64,000 bases of DNA from Thiodiazotropha sp040506775 (GCA_040506775.1 JBEVWC010000002.1:372001-436000), one strand, 5' to 3'. Numbered from the stretch's first letter, positions 15,088 through 23,799 are shown. Notes: generated from the letters alone by a model not told the origin. Made by a program: numbers and translations.

Positions 15088-16092
15088 ATGAAGATGCACC
15101 CATTTGCCCGTTTTATTGAAGTCCTTGCCAAGGGACGTAATGGCATGCGCTCACTGACCTTGGATGAGGCCAGGGATGCGATGCGCATGATCAGTTGTTA
15201 TGACGTGGAACCCGAACAACTCGGAGCCTTCCTCATGCTGATGCGGGTCAAGGAAGAGACCGCGGACGAGGTGGCCGGATTTACCCAGGCATTGCGTGAA
15301 AGCCTGCCTCTGCCTGGTTTGCAGGTGCAGGCCTCGATAGACTGGGCGGCCTACGCGGGTAAGAAGCGTCAATTACCCTGGTTCCTGCTCGCTGCGTTGA
15401 TTGTTGCCAAACGTGGATATCGTGTGTTTATGCATGGTATGTACCGCAATGACGAGCGCATCTATGTACCGGAAGCATTAGATGCGCTGGATATCGACAC
15501 CGCGGCTTCGTTGGCACAGGCGGAACATCAACTCTCAACCCTGGGTTTCAGCTATCTGCCAATCAGCAAACTTTCTCCCCTGACCGGTCAACTGATCGCC
15601 ACCCGGGAATTGTTCGGTCTCCGGTCGCCTCTGCATACCGTTGCCCGTATGCTCAATCCGTTCTCTGCGCCATTGAGTGTCATGGGTGTGTTTCATCCCA
15701 ACTATGCAGTCATCCATCAGCAGGCGGCCCAGCTTCTTGGCCAGCCTGCTGCCCTGATCTGCAAGGGGGAGGGGGGTGAGTTCGAGCGCATACCGGATCG
15801 GGATGTGATCCTCTACGGTTTGAACAGGGATGGTCTTTGGGATGAGCGTTGGGATAAACTCAAAGAGACGGACGCGAGCGTCAAACCCGAAAGACTCAAT
15901 CTCAACCATTTCAGAGCCGTATGGGAGGGCGATGTGACGGACGAGTACGCTGAGTACGCGGTTCCCGGCACCCTGGCATTGGTGCTGCGTGCCCTCGGGT
16001 TGGCGCAAAACAGTGCTGACGCCTATCGTATGGGACTCGAATGGTGGCGTGAGCGTCATCTTGAGCATGCGGTAGCGCGGGAGGCGGTTTGA
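15088..16092 (+). CDS. TrpD2/YbiB-like glycosyltransferase-fold protein
   Basis: This 334-residue protein resembles the TrpD2/YbiB branch of the anthranilate phosphoribosyltransferase superfamily: an N-terminal helical domain (LTLDEARDAM, LGAFLMLMRVKEETADEVAGF), then a larger domain with Pro- and Gly-containing loops. Members bind nucleic acid or unknown ligands and are not true TrpD enzymes. There are no other Trp genes nearby. The ATG at 15088 is preceded by GGTTGAG; a start at 15034 would overlap LRV. Its stop overlaps the next ATG (TGATG). It is an unusual passenger in a nif operon. Confidence 0.7.
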   Translation: MKMHPFARFIEVLAKGRNGMRSLTLDEARDAMRMISCYDVEPEQLGAFLMLMRVKEETADEVAGFTQALRESLPLPGLQVQASIDWAAYAGKKRQLPWFLLAALIVAKRGYRVFMHGMYRNDERIYVPEALDALDIDTAASLAQAEHQLSTLGFSYLPISKLSPLTGQLIATRELFGLRSPLHTVARMLNPFSAPLSVMGVFHPNYAVIHQQAAQLLGQPAALICKGEGGEFERIPDRDVILYGLNRDGLWDERWDKLKETDASVKPERLNLNHFRAVWEGDVTDEYAEYAVPGTLALVLRALGLAQNSADAYRMGLEWWRERHLEHAVAREAV

Positions 16093-17039
16093 TGGAAGGT
16101 TTGCTTTCTCACAGCGATAAGCTGGTGAAACTGTGTCAGGAACTGGATCCTGAACAGGGAGTTGAGGCACTGGAAAACGCCATCAACGGGTTGTTACCGG
16201 ATCAGGAACTCAGTTGTGTCCTCACCCGCTCGAACTGGCACAGGCTTGGTGGTGTCGTGGATGCGCAGTACCAGCCGATAGCCGGGAACATTGCCCAATG
16301 GGCTGAAGAGGCCTCGGGAGGGGATGTCGATCAGCTGATTGCGGAGTTCGAGGACAAGGGTTATTTCGCAACCCGGCTCTCGGGTAAAACCCACTACTTC
16401 ACCGCACCGATGGGCAATGATCCGGAGCAGTTCATTCAGCTGGAAATTGAGGAATTGCAGGAGGTTCTGGACCGTCCGCTGGTGGAGCGGGACTGGTTTC
16501 CTGACAGCCTGGAAGAGTTTCTCGATCCCCTCGATTACCCGCGACTCGAACCGGAGCCGGTAGGTAACCCGTACTACCAGTTCCGTCGTGTCACACCCAT
16601 GAATAAACTGCTGCTGGCCGAGGCCGGCCTGGATCAGGCGCAACGCAGCCTGAAACGCTTTTTCGATGATTGGTCGGAAAGCAGTGCCAATGAAACCGGA
16701 CATTTCTGTCGTCACTGGGTGCTGATTCTGCAGGACTACATGGACAGCAATGGGGATTACCGGGTCAAGGCCAGACCTTATGCGGTCGCCGCCGATCGCC
16801 TCCCGGATTTGCCCGAGGGTGAGCTGCTTCAGGGCGCGGATCTGGCCAATGCCATTCATACCTACGATCGACAGATCGGCTATCCTTTTGCCTGGTTCTT
16901 CATCATGCTCAGCCGCAAGGCCGCCAATTTTCGCCTGGCAGAGGCCGTGCTCAAGGACCAGATGGAGGCCTATGACTATCTGCCTGCCCGCGACCTGAAA
17001 GTACTGCGCAGTTGGGAGGAACGTCCCTACGCTGTGTAG
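16092..17039 (+). CDS. Uncharacterised nif-cluster protein, 315 aa
   Basis: The product is soluble and acidic in its first half, with several Trp residues and no recognisable catalytic motif, signal or membrane segment. It starts at ATG 16092, overlapping the upstream TGA by one base, so it is coupled to the TrpD2-like gene. It ends 22 bases before the NifA-type site of nifE, making it the last gene of the nifH-side transcript. I do not recognise the family. Its tight packing with nif genes suggests a nitrogen-fixation role, but none can be named. Confidence 0.7.
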   Translation: MEGLLSHSDKLVKLCQELDPEQGVEALENAINGLLPDQELSCVLTRSNWHRLGGVVDAQYQPIAGNIAQWAEEASGGDVDQLIAEFEDKGYFATRLSGKTHYFTAPMGNDPEQFIQLEIEELQEVLDRPLVERDWFPDSLEEFLDPLDYPRLEPEPVGNPYYQFRRVTPMNKLLLAEAGLDQAQRSLKRFFDDWSESSANETGHFCRHWVLILQDYMDSNGDYRVKARPYAVAADRLPDLPEGELLQGADLANAIHTYDRQIGYPFAWFFIMLSRKAANFRLAEAVLKDQMEAYDYLPARDLKVLRSWEERPYAV

Positions 17040-17061
17040 CACTCCGTGCAATGTTTCGGAT

Positions 17062-17077
17062 TGTCAGGTTTCTTACA
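17062..17077 (+). promoter_or_regulatory. NifA-type site upstream of nifE
   Basis: TGT-CAGGTTTCTT-ACA lies 46 bases upstream of the nifE -24 element. The spacing is short but within the range for NifA sites. Confidence 0.7.
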
Positions 17078-17122
17078 ACCCAATAGATACAGTAACAAAC
17101 GTAAAAACAATGTCTTAGCATA

Positions 17123-17138
17123 TGGCATGGCCATTGCA
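17123..17138 (+). promoter_or_regulatory. Sigma54 -24/-12 promoter of nifENX
   Basis: TGGCAT-GGCCA-TTGCA matches the sigma54 consensus and lies 38 bases before the nifE ATG, in an AT-rich stretch. It differs from the nifH promoter only in the spacer. Confidence 0.93.
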
Positions 17139-17176
17139 TAGTCTGACATAAGCTCATCAGGAAGACCTGTCAGACC

Positions 17177-18583
17177 ATGAAACAAAAAGACATTGCCGCC
17201 CTGCTGGACGAACCAGCCTGCGCCCACAACAAGAAATCCAAATCGGGTTGCGCAAAACCGAAACCCGGCGCCACCGCAGGTGGTTGCGCCTTCGATGGAG
17301 CCCAGATCGCGCTGCTGCCGATCGCCGATGTGGCCCATATCGTCCATGGTTCCATTGCCTGCGCGGGTAGTTCCTGGGACAACCGGGGTACCCGCAGCAG
17401 CGGACCTCGAATCTACCGCATTGGCATGACCACCGACCTGACCGAACAGGACGTCATCATGGGGCGTGGTGAAAAGCGCCTTTTCCATTCCATCAAACAG
17501 GCCATCGATACCCATCATCCCGCAGCGGTATTCGTCTACAACACCTGTGTGCCCGCACTGGTGGGCGACGATGTGGAAGCGGTCTGCAAAGCGGCCCAGG
17601 AACGCTGGGGCACCCCGGTGGTGCCTGTGGATGCTGCCGGATTTTACGGCACCAAAAACCTGGGTAACCGGATCGCTGGTGAGGCGATGGTGAAATACGT
17701 CTGCGGTTCCCGGGAACCCGACCCGCTGCCGGAATCGGCTGCTCAGGCGGGACATAAGGTTCATGACATCACCCTGGTGGGTGAGTACAACATCGCTGGT
17801 GAACTCTGGCACGTCATGCCGCTCCTCGATGAGTTGGGATTACGCGTGCTGTGCACCCTGTCCGGCGATGCCCGTTACCGCGAAGTGCAGACCATGCACC
17901 GCTCGGAAGCGAACATGATGGTTTGCTCAAAAGCGATGATAAACGTGGCGCGGAAACTTCAGGATGCCTTCGGTACACCCTGGTTCGAAGGCAGCTTTTA
18001 CGGGGTTCGTGACGTCTCCCAGGCATTGCGTGACTTTGCCCGGCTCATCGGGGACGAGGATCTGACCCGGCGCACCGAGGCGCTGATCGCCCGTGAAGAA
18101 CAGAAGATCGACGCAGCACTGGAGCCCTGGCGCGAAAAACTCCGCGGCCGCAAGGTGCTGCTCTACACCGGTGGTGTGAAATCCTGGTCAGTGATTGCCG
18201 CACTCCAGGATCTAGGCATGCAGGTAGTGGCCACCGGCACCAAGAAATCCACCGAAGAGGACAAGGCCCGGATCCGCGAGCTGATGGGTCAGGATGCAGT
18301 GATGATCGAAGACGGTAATCCCCGTGCCCTGATCAACCTGGTCCGTGACAACGATGTGGATGTATTGATTGCCGGAGGGCGCAACATGTACACCGCGCTC
18401 AAGGCGCGTATCCCGTTTCTCGACATCAACCAGGAACGCGAATTCGGTTATGCCGGTTATACCGGTATGGTGGAACTGGCGCGTCAGCTGGTACTGACTA
18501 TCGAAAGTCCGATCTGGCAGCAGGTGCGGACCCCGGCACCCTGGGCTACGCCCACCACAGCCCAGGCGGAGGTTTGCCAATGA
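17177..18583 (+). CDS. nifE: FeMo-cofactor scaffold protein NifE
   Basis: NifE forms the NifE2N2 scaffold on which the NifB-cofactor is matured with Mo and homocitrate. The 468-residue product is NifD-related: Cys residues in AGGCAFDG, IACAGSSW and YNTCVPALVGDD match the P-cluster-like positions, and the Cys in MMVCSKAMIN replaces the NifD cofactor ligand. The N-terminus is short and basic with two Cys (residues 14-30), which is normal for the family. The ATG at 17177 lacks a strong Shine-Dalgarno match (AGGAAGACC). The stop overlaps the nifN ATG by 4 bases. Confidence 0.98.
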   Translation: MKQKDIAALLDEPACAHNKKSKSGCAKPKPGATAGGCAFDGAQIALLPIADVAHIVHGSIACAGSSWDNRGTRSSGPRIYRIGMTTDLTEQDVIMGRGEKRLFHSIKQAIDTHHPAAVFVYNTCVPALVGDDVEAVCKAAQERWGTPVVPVDAAGFYGTKNLGNRIAGEAMVKYVCGSREPDPLPESAAQAGHKVHDITLVGEYNIAGELWHVMPLLDELGLRVLCTLSGDARYREVQTMHRSEANMMVCSKAMINVARKLQDAFGTPWFEGSFYGVRDVSQALRDFARLIGDEDLTRRTEALIAREEQKIDAALEPWREKLRGRKVLLYTGGVKSWSVIAALQDLGMQVVATGTKKSTEEDKARIRELMGQDAVMIEDGNPRALINLVRDNDVDVLIAGGRNMYTALKARIPFLDINQEREFGYAGYTGMVELARQLVLTIESPIWQQVRTPAPWATPTTAQAEVCQ

Positions 18584-20001
18584 CCGAGATCATCAAACGC
18601 AACAAGGCCCTGTCGGTCAGCCCGCTGAAGGCCAGTCAGACCATTGGTGCCGCGCTGGCGTTCCTAGGCTTTCGCCGGGCAATACCCATGCTACATGGCT
18701 CCCAGGGCTGTACCGCATTCGGCAAGGTCTTTTTTGTACGTCATTTCAGAGAACCCATTCCCCTGCAGACCACCGCCATGGATCAGGTGACCACGGTGAT
18801 GGGTTCCGAGGAAAGTGTGGTCGAGGGACTGAGAACCCTTTCAGAGAAGAGTGCCCCGGCACTGCTCGGAGTTCCTACCACGGGCCTGTCCGAAACCCAG
18901 GGCAGTGATGTGCGTATGGCGGTCAAACAGTTCCGCCAGAAACATCCCGAGTACGACGCCATACCGGTTGTGCCGGTATCCACCCCGGATTACACCGGTT
19001 GTTTGGAAACCGGTTTTGCCAAGGCGGTGGAAGCCATTATTCAGACCCTGGTGCCATCCGCGGACAGCGCAGGTACAGAGCCTGGCAAGCGTCAACATCA
19101 GGTGAACGTGCTGGTCGGTGCGTCCCTGACCCCCGGTGATCTGGAAGAGCTCAAGGAGCTGATCGAAATTTTTGGACTGCGTCCGGTCGTGATTCCGGAT
19201 CTGTCTGACTCTCTGGACGGCCATTTGGGAGCGGATGATTTTTCACCCCTGACCATCGGCGGGACCGAGGTCTCCGAATTACAAACCCTGGGTGACTCGC
19301 AGGCAACACTGGTGATTGGCGCTTCCCTTTACAAGGCTGCGGATGAGCTCAAGAAACTCACCGGTGTACCGGATTATCGATTCGAGCATCTCATGGGTCT
19401 GGAAGCGGTTGACCGGTTCATCGACGCCCTGCATCGCATCTCGCAACAGCCGGTGCCGGCAAAACTGGAACGTCAACGTGCGCAGTTGCAGGATGCCATG
19501 CTGGATACCCATTTCATGCTCGGAATGGCCCGCTTTGCTCTGGCGGCCGACCCGGATCTGCTACTCGGTCTGAGTCAGATGCTGGCGGGTGTCGGTGCGG
19601 AAACCGTGGCTGCGGTTGCGCCGGTGAATGCCCCGGCCCTGCAACAGGTTGCTACAGACCGGATCAAGATCGGCGACCTCGAGGACCTGGAAATCCTGGC
19701 CCGGGAAAACTCCGCGGAGATCCTGATCACCAATTCTCATGGGGTGGAATCTGCGCAACGACTCGGTATCCCGTTGCTGCGTGCCGGTTTCCCCCAGTAC
19801 GACCAGTTGGGCGGTTATCAGAAAACCTGGATCGGTTATCGCGGCAGTCGTCAGACCCTGTTCGATCTGGCCAACATCATGCTTACTCTCGAGAAGGGTG
19901 AGATCCATCCCTATCGTTCCATCTATGCACAGAAAGCGGATTACCGGGAGGTATCACATGAGTGTCACGAGGCGGCTGCAACTGGTGGGTTGCACCACTG
20001 A
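18580..20001 (+). CDS. nifN: FeMo-cofactor scaffold protein NifN
   Basis: NifN is the NifK-related half of the NifEN scaffold. The 473-residue product keeps the Cys in GSQGCTAFGK and the region MGSEESVVEGL, but lacks one NifK cysteine (STTG/TTGLSE replaces TTCMAE), as usual for NifN. The ATG at 18580 overlaps the nifE stop. The 3' end overlaps the nifX start by 44 bases. A short TTG-initiated extension to 18574 is not needed. Confidence 0.97.
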   Translation: MTEIIKRNKALSVSPLKASQTIGAALAFLGFRRAIPMLHGSQGCTAFGKVFFVRHFREPIPLQTTAMDQVTTVMGSEESVVEGLRTLSEKSAPALLGVPTTGLSETQGSDVRMAVKQFRQKHPEYDAIPVVPVSTPDYTGCLETGFAKAVEAIIQTLVPSADSAGTEPGKRQHQVNVLVGASLTPGDLEELKELIEIFGLRPVVIPDLSDSLDGHLGADDFSPLTIGGTEVSELQTLGDSQATLVIGASLYKAADELKKLTGVPDYRFEHLMGLEAVDRFIDALHRISQQPVPAKLERQRAQLQDAMLDTHFMLGMARFALAADPDLLLGLSQMLAGVGAETVAAVAPVNAPALQQVATDRIKIGDLEDLEILARENSAEILITNSHGVESAQRLGIPLLRAGFPQYDQLGGYQKTWIGYRGSRQTLFDLANIMLTLEKGEIHPYRSIYAQKADYREVSHECHEAAATGGLHH

Positions 20002-20443
20002 GGATGAATGGATGACCACCGCGCTCAAAGTGGCCTTTGCGACCCGTGACATGAAGCACGTGGATCAGCACTTCGGTGCCGCTCAGTCTTTTGCGATCTA
20101 CGCGGTCAATCAGGACAAGGTATGTCTGGTCGAGGCCGTTGAGTTCGGTAAGCTTTCGATGGATGGCAATGAGGACAAACTGGGCGCCAAAATCGATGCT
20201 CTGGATGGTTGCATCGCAGTGTACAGCCAGGCAGTGGGCGCTTCTGCGATCAACCAGTTGAAGCTCAAAGGTATTCAACCGGTAAAGACCTCTGAAGGGA
20301 CTTCGATCAACTCACTGCTTGAATCCCTGCAGGAGGAACTGCGCCAGGGTCCCGGCAGCTGGCTGGCCCGTGCGATACAGAATGCCGTCCCGGCGGACCC
20401 CTCCCGCTTCGATCAGATGGAAGCGGATGGCTGGGAGGAGTAG
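19958..20443 (+). CDS. nifX: NifX, FeMo-cofactor precursor carrier
   Basis: NifX binds NifB-cofactor and the VK-cluster and shuttles cofactor precursors to and from NifEN. The 161-residue product contains the dinitrogenase-cofactor-binding core: KVAFATRD, VDQHFGAAQSFAIY, GNEDKLGAKI and the C-terminal DPSRFDQMEADGWEE block. The ATG at 19958 has GGGAGG 7 bases upstream and gives the N-terminus expected from the Azotobacter protein; a downstream ATG at 20010 is less likely. It overlaps nifN by 44 bases, which is unusually long for adjacent nif genes. Confidence 0.95.
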   Translation: MSVTRRLQLVGCTTEDEWMTTALKVAFATRDMKHVDQHFGAAQSFAIYAVNQDKVCLVEAVEFGKLSMDGNEDKLGAKIDALDGCIAVYSQAVGASAINQLKLKGIQPVKTSEGTSINSLLESLQEELRQGPGSWLARAIQNAVPADPSRFDQMEADGWEE

Positions 20444-20446
20444 TGG

Positions 20447-20944
20447 ATGAATCCGGCACTTGAAATGCTCGAACATCCGGCGCGCGTGGTTGCCTTGCAG
20501 GAACCCTATGCCTGGATCGAGGCAGAAGTGCAAAGCGGATGTTCGAGTTGTTCCAGTAACAGCTGCTCCACATCGGTTATCGCAAACCTGTTTGGCCTGA
20601 AGCGTAATCGCTTCCGCGTGGAAAACCCGATTCATGCCCAGGTCGGGGACCAGGTCATGATCGGAATACCCAGCCGGGCGATTGCCCAGGCGTCGGTGCT
20701 CGCCTATCTGCTGCCTCTGGTTGCGATGTTGACACTGACCTTTATCGGTCAGGCAATGAATATGAATAACGGGGTACAGGGCATGTTCGCATTAGCCGGC
20801 TTGCTTCTCGGGCTGGGCATGGTGCGTTGGTTGACGGCCCCGGGGCGGGTCGGCTCCAAACAGATTCCCCAGTTGCTCAGGGTTACCCAATCGGGCTACC
20901 GCAAGGTTGAATTTACATATCACATTCAGGAGTCAAACCAATGA
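20447..20944 (+). CDS. RseC/RsxC-type membrane protein
   Basis: This 165-residue protein has a Cys-rich N-terminal domain (C-x2-C-x4-C at residues 31-40) followed by two predicted membrane segments (about 82-103 and 110-130), the pattern of SoxR-reducing-system RseC family proteins. These accompany Rnf/Rsx electron-transport complexes. A. vinelandii places rnf genes near nif, so this protein may connect Rnf-type reduction with nitrogenase; no rnf genes lie in this window. ATG 20447 starts 4 bases after the nifX stop, with GGGAGGAG inside the nifX end. Confidence 0.85.
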   Translation: MNPALEMLEHPARVVALQEPYAWIEAEVQSGCSSCSSNSCSTSVIANLFGLKRNRFRVENPIHAQVGDQVMIGIPSRAIAQASVLAYLLPLVAMLTLTFIGQAMNMNNGVQGMFALAGLLLGLGMVRWLTAPGRVGSKQIPQLLRVTQSGYRKVEFTYHIQESNQ

Positions 20945-21414
20945 ATGAAGCTGTCGTGCTCGTAAGCAGTGACGATCCGGTTCTCGGAACCGATTTTGCC
21001 AAGGAGATGGTGCGTCAGATGCGTGCGATCGATACCTATGGCACCTACGATAACTGGCCCGTGGAAAAGATTCTTGAGCCTTTTGTCCTGACCAAGGAAA
21101 AAAAGCGTGAGATCCCGGTGATCGGCGATCCGGATGAAATCACCATGTCACGGGTCAAGGCGTTCTATAACGCCATTTCCGCACTGATCGAGAAAGAGTG
21201 CGGCCTCATGGCAGTGCCCATGATGAACCTGACCCATGAAGGGTTCGGTCGGTCACTCATTACCGTGGGCAAACTGGTAGTGATGGATAAAACCCTGCGA
21301 GATGTTCATCGCTTCGGTTTTCCTTCACTTTCGAAAATGAAAGATGAGGCGGACAAACTGCTTTCCGTGGCTTTGGAAATCATCGGGCAACACCCGAAGG
21401 TAGCGGGTATGTAG
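20941..21414 (+). CDS. NifX-associated protein (DUF269)
   Basis: The 157-residue product matches the nifX-downstream DUF269 family: an N-terminal NWPVEKILEPFVLTKE block and a central Phe- and Thr-rich part (MMNLTHEGFGRSL). It lies directly after the RseC-type gene with a 4-base overlap (ATGA). In A. vinelandii the equivalent gene is orf5 near nifX. The function is undefined but the association with nitrogen fixation is consistent. Confidence 0.92.
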   Translation: MNEAVVLVSSDDPVLGTDFAKEMVRQMRAIDTYGTYDNWPVEKILEPFVLTKEKKREIPVIGDPDEITMSRVKAFYNAISALIEKECGLMAVPMMNLTHEGFGRSLITVGKLVVMDKTLRDVHRFGFPSLSKMKDEADKLLSVALEIIGQHPKVAGM

Positions 21415-21424
21415 GAGTGGCAGA

Positions 21425-21640
21425 ATGACTGATGAAGAATTGAAAGCGCTGTTGAAAGCGAGCAAGAGGGCCAAGCGTATCGCCACCGAACGGGCGGGTG
21501 AACTGCATGACCTGGTCGAAGACCGGTTGCCGGCCGCTTATGAAGAGATACCTGCCATTGCGCAGGCGACCTATGATGCATGTCGTGCCTGGGCTGATGC
21601 GGAAGCCGCATACAAGGCCGCAGAATCTGAAATGAGTTGA
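21425..21640 (+). CDS. Small helical protein (DUF683/CCE_0567 type)
   Basis: This 71-residue protein is a helical hairpin, rich in Lys, Ala and Glu, of the DUF683 family that follows nifX-orf5 in many diazotrophs. Its cyanobacterial relative CCE_0567 has a four-helix dimer fold and has been described as metal-binding, though the residues involved are not clear here. GAGTGGCAGA precedes the ATG. Its position between the DUF269 gene and fdxB matches the Azotobacter order. Confidence 0.88.
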   Translation: MTDEELKALLKASKRAKRIATERAGELHDLVEDRLPAAYEEIPAIAQATYDACRAWADAEAAYKAAESEMS

Positions 21641-21652
21641 GGAACTACTGAA

Positions 21653-21988
21653 ATGTCAATGATTACAGGTGTAACACGTGGTGGTGAAGAGTACATTCCC
21701 GCGTTTGTAATGGATATCAACCAGCAGAACTGTATCGGCTGCGGCCGTTGCTTCAAGGTCTGCCCACGGGACGTTTTCGATCTGATCGAACGCGAAGAAG
21801 TTGAAGGATTGATGGCCGACGATGACGATTATGATGACGACTACGGGGACGACGATGACGGTTTCTCCGATGACACCGCCATGGTCATGAGCCTGAAGAA
21901 CAGCCTCGATTGCATCGGCTGCGGTTCCTGCGCTCGAATCTGTCCGAAAAAATGTTTCACTCATGAACCCCAGTCGATCAATGCCTGA
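21653..21988 (+). CDS. fdxB: nif-specific ferredoxin III (FdxB)
   Basis: This 111-residue ferredoxin has two 4Fe-4S motifs, C-x2-C-x2-C-x3-C-P, near residues 24-35 (CIGCGRCFKVCP) and 84-95 (CIGCGSCARICP). Between them is an acidic insert of more than 25 residues rich in Asp and Tyr. It matches the nif-specific ferredoxin III family found next to nifX and the DUF683 gene. It probably donates electrons during FeMo-cofactor assembly or to nitrogenase. The long acidic linker may mediate contacts with a basic partner, which is inference. Confidence 0.92.
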   Translation: MSMITGVTRGGEEYIPAFVMDINQQNCIGCGRCFKVCPRDVFDLIEREEVEGLMADDDDYDDDYGDDDDGFSDDTAMVMSLKNSLDCIGCGSCARICPKKCFTHEPQSINA

Positions 21989-22015
21989 TGTCATGAGGTT
22001 GTGGAGGTAAGCAGT

Positions 22016-22342
22016 ATGCCAAAACCGAGCAAGCACGTGTTTGTCTGCGTGCAGAACCGCCCCCTGGGTCACCCCAGACCTTCGTGCAGTAATAAAAACT
22101 GCGCTGAGGTGGCCGAGGAGTTTTACTGGCATCTTCAGGATCGTCAGCTTTTCGACAAAGTCCAGGTCACGACCACCAGTTGCCTGGGCCCCTGCAGCGA
22201 AGGGCCGTCGGTGCTGGTCTACCCGGAAGGGGTGATGTACGGACGTGTCAGCAAGGCTGATGTGGCTACGATCTTCGAAGAGCATCTGCAGAACGATCAA
22301 CCGGTCGAGCGGCTGCAGGTTTCCAAGGAGTTCTGGGGTTGA
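22016..22342 (+). CDS. FeSI (Shethna protein I)-like 2Fe-2S ferredoxin
   Basis: The 108-residue product has cysteines at 11, 24, 56 and 60, the spacing of thioredoxin-fold 2Fe-2S ferredoxins, with the motifs VCVQNRPLGHPR and TTTSCLGPC. These match the Azotobacter FeSI protein encoded in the nif cluster. Its electron partner is not established. GGAGG lies 9 bases before the ATG at 22016; an upstream GTG at 22001 lacks such support. It overlaps the next gene by 4 bases. Confidence 0.9.
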   Translation: MPKPSKHVFVCVQNRPLGHPRPSCSNKNCAEVAEEFYWHLQDRQLFDKVQVTTTSCLGPCSEGPSVLVYPEGVMYGRVSKADVATIFEEHLQNDQPVERLQVSKEFWG

Positions 22343-22860
22343 GTGAATCCCGCTGCAGTTCGGTGACCCCCCTCGATACGCCGATCCAATTCGGTTTTGG
22401 GATCGCATCGGAGGTGGATGCCCAGCTGCAGCGGGCAGCCCATCTGGTTGCCAACCGGAATGCCTCGCTGCAAGCCCTGCAGGATGCCTACCGTGAAGCG
22501 CCTGACCAGGTGGAGACCTTGGTTGCAATGTTCAAGATACTGTTCTATCAGGGAGAAACCGAGCAGGCGGAATTCGTGGTGAGAGAAGCCATGGACAAGG
22601 CGGCAGAGCAGGGCGGTTTTACAAAAGAATGGGAAAGTTTGGGAGAGGAGAGCAGCAATTGGAACGATCCGCGTGGTTCCGGTCGTCTCTACCTCTACAG
22701 TCTCAAGGCCCTGGCGTTTATTCGCTTACGTCAGGACCGTGCGCAGGAGGCGAGAGGGATACTGTCTGCCATGCAGCGTATCGATCCACATGATCAGGTA
22801 GGAGCGGATGTGCTTCGCGATCTGCTCCAGGGTGTAGAAGAGGAGAGTGACAATGGATGA
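22339..22860 (+). CDS. TPR-like nif-cluster protein, paralogue of 30936-31460
   Basis: This 173-residue protein is built of helical TPR-like repeats and shares a pattern with the product at 30936-31460: LFYQ-x4-QAEFVVREAMD versus YYYQ-x4-DALIVAERVLD, then W-x-L, YLYSLKALAFIRLR versus FYMLALKGAGYLELR, and IDPHDQVGA versus LDSKDRLGA. Start is TTG 22339, supported by AAGGAG 8 bases upstream and overlap with the FeSI stop. No enzymatic motif is present. It may be a scaffold or chaperone-like factor; that is inference. The name is not known. Confidence 0.75.
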   Translation: MSESRCSSVTPLDTPIQFGFGIASEVDAQLQRAAHLVANRNASLQALQDAYREAPDQVETLVAMFKILFYQGETEQAEFVVREAMDKAAEQGGFTKEWESLGEESSNWNDPRGSGRLYLYSLKALAFIRLRQDRAQEARGILSAMQRIDPHDQVGADVLRDLLQGVEEESDNG

Positions 22861-23227
22861 GTCCGTAGCGGTTCGATATTACAAGGTCGAGCAACTCGCC
22901 GAGCAGATCTTCGATTACCTGAGCCGGGAAGTGATCAAGTTGGGCTTCACCCGGGATGAGGTGATTCTGAAACCTCCCCATGAAGCGGACTATCGGCTGG
23001 AACGTGACCCCTCCACCAGTGAGTACAGTCTGGTGGGTGACTGGTTGAACGAGCAGGGCATGAAACTCGGCACCCTGCTGTTTCATTCGGATGGCAGTTT
23101 CTTCGTCGAACAGGATGTCGTCAGACCCCACCCAAAGCGTCAGGGATGGTTTGTCGAGGCGGTAAATGCCTGGGGTAAGGATGCTGAAATCAAAGCAGAA
23201 GCGCGCCTTCTGCCCATGCCGGACTAA
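22853..23227 (+). CDS. Uncharacterised nif-cluster protein, 124 aa
   Basis: The product has a helical N-terminus (VEQLAEQIFDYLSREVIK), then beta-rich stretches with Phe, Val and His. It contains no Cys motif, signal or membrane segment. ATG 22853 overlaps the TPR-like stop (ATGGATGA), consistent with translational coupling; the alternative GTG at 22847 is two codons upstream. The gene closes the nifE-side operon. I do not recognise the family and assign no function. Confidence 0.7.
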   Translation: MDESVAVRYYKVEQLAEQIFDYLSREVIKLGFTRDEVILKPPHEADYRLERDPSTSEYSLVGDWLNEQGMKLGTLLFHSDGSFFVEQDVVRPHPKRQGWFVEAVNAWGKDAEIKAEARLLPMPD

Positions 23228-23307
23228 GTTTCAGTGATTTAACATCGCATCGTTCCGGACCAACCGAGTCAAAGTGACAAAATAGTTGAGCGCAGCGAAT
23301 TCCGATG

Positions 23308-23339
23308 ATTCAAAACTCAAAATTCACAATTCAAAATTA
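23308..23339. repeat. ATTCAAAACTC-type short repeat
   Basis: ATTCAAAACTC-AAAATTCAC-AATTCAAAAT consists of three near-copies of TTCAAAA. It resembles the arms of the hairpin repeat after nifK (12692-12740), suggesting the same repeat family. Confidence 0.5.
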
Positions 23340-23347
23340 TTAAAAAA

Positions 23348-23758
23348 ATGGACTATCGAGTCATTCTCTACCACAAACAACCCACCAGTGCGCGTACCCG
23401 GTTTCTGAAATTCAGTCATGAAAGCGTGTGCGCCTTTGAGCCTTTGCCTAAGCTTTCTGCCCGGGTGACGACTCTGCCCAGCACGGTACACCATCCGGCG
23501 GCGATTCTGCGGGAAACCGAACAGCGACTCGGCTTGCCCCCTGAGTCATTGAGCAACGAGGCTGAGTACCGCCAGGGGGTCGAGGTGCCCGGCGAGACCA
23601 TTGAGGTGTTGCTTGCGAGTATCAACACGATTGACCCACCCTTTGAAACGGCGGAGCGGATCGACGCCTCGTTTATTGATCTGACCCAGGCACGCCAGCT
23701 TCCCCAGGTGGAGCTGGAGTTGTTACGCGCGGCCTATGAACTGGTGTTAGGTGGTTGA
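23348..23758 (+). CDS. Conserved hypothetical protein, 136 aa
   Basis: The product is soluble with a Pro-rich central part and no known motif. It begins MDYRVILYHKQ, an N-terminal strand-helix pattern, and has a C-terminal helix rich in Leu and Glu (VELELLRAAYELVL). It is separated from the nif operon by 120 bases containing a short repeat, so membership of the operon is uncertain. No ribosome-binding sequence is evident at the ATG, which follows an A-rich run. No function is assigned. Confidence 0.6.
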   Translation: MDYRVILYHKQPTSARTRFLKFSHESVCAFEPLPKLSARVTTLPSTVHHPAAILRETEQRLGLPPESLSNEAEYRQGVEVPGETIEVLLASINTIDPPFETAERIDASFIDLTQARQLPQVELELLRAAYELVLGG

Positions 23759-23799
23759 CCGTCTGTTAGACCATCCGTGTTGGGACGCATAAACAGCCG

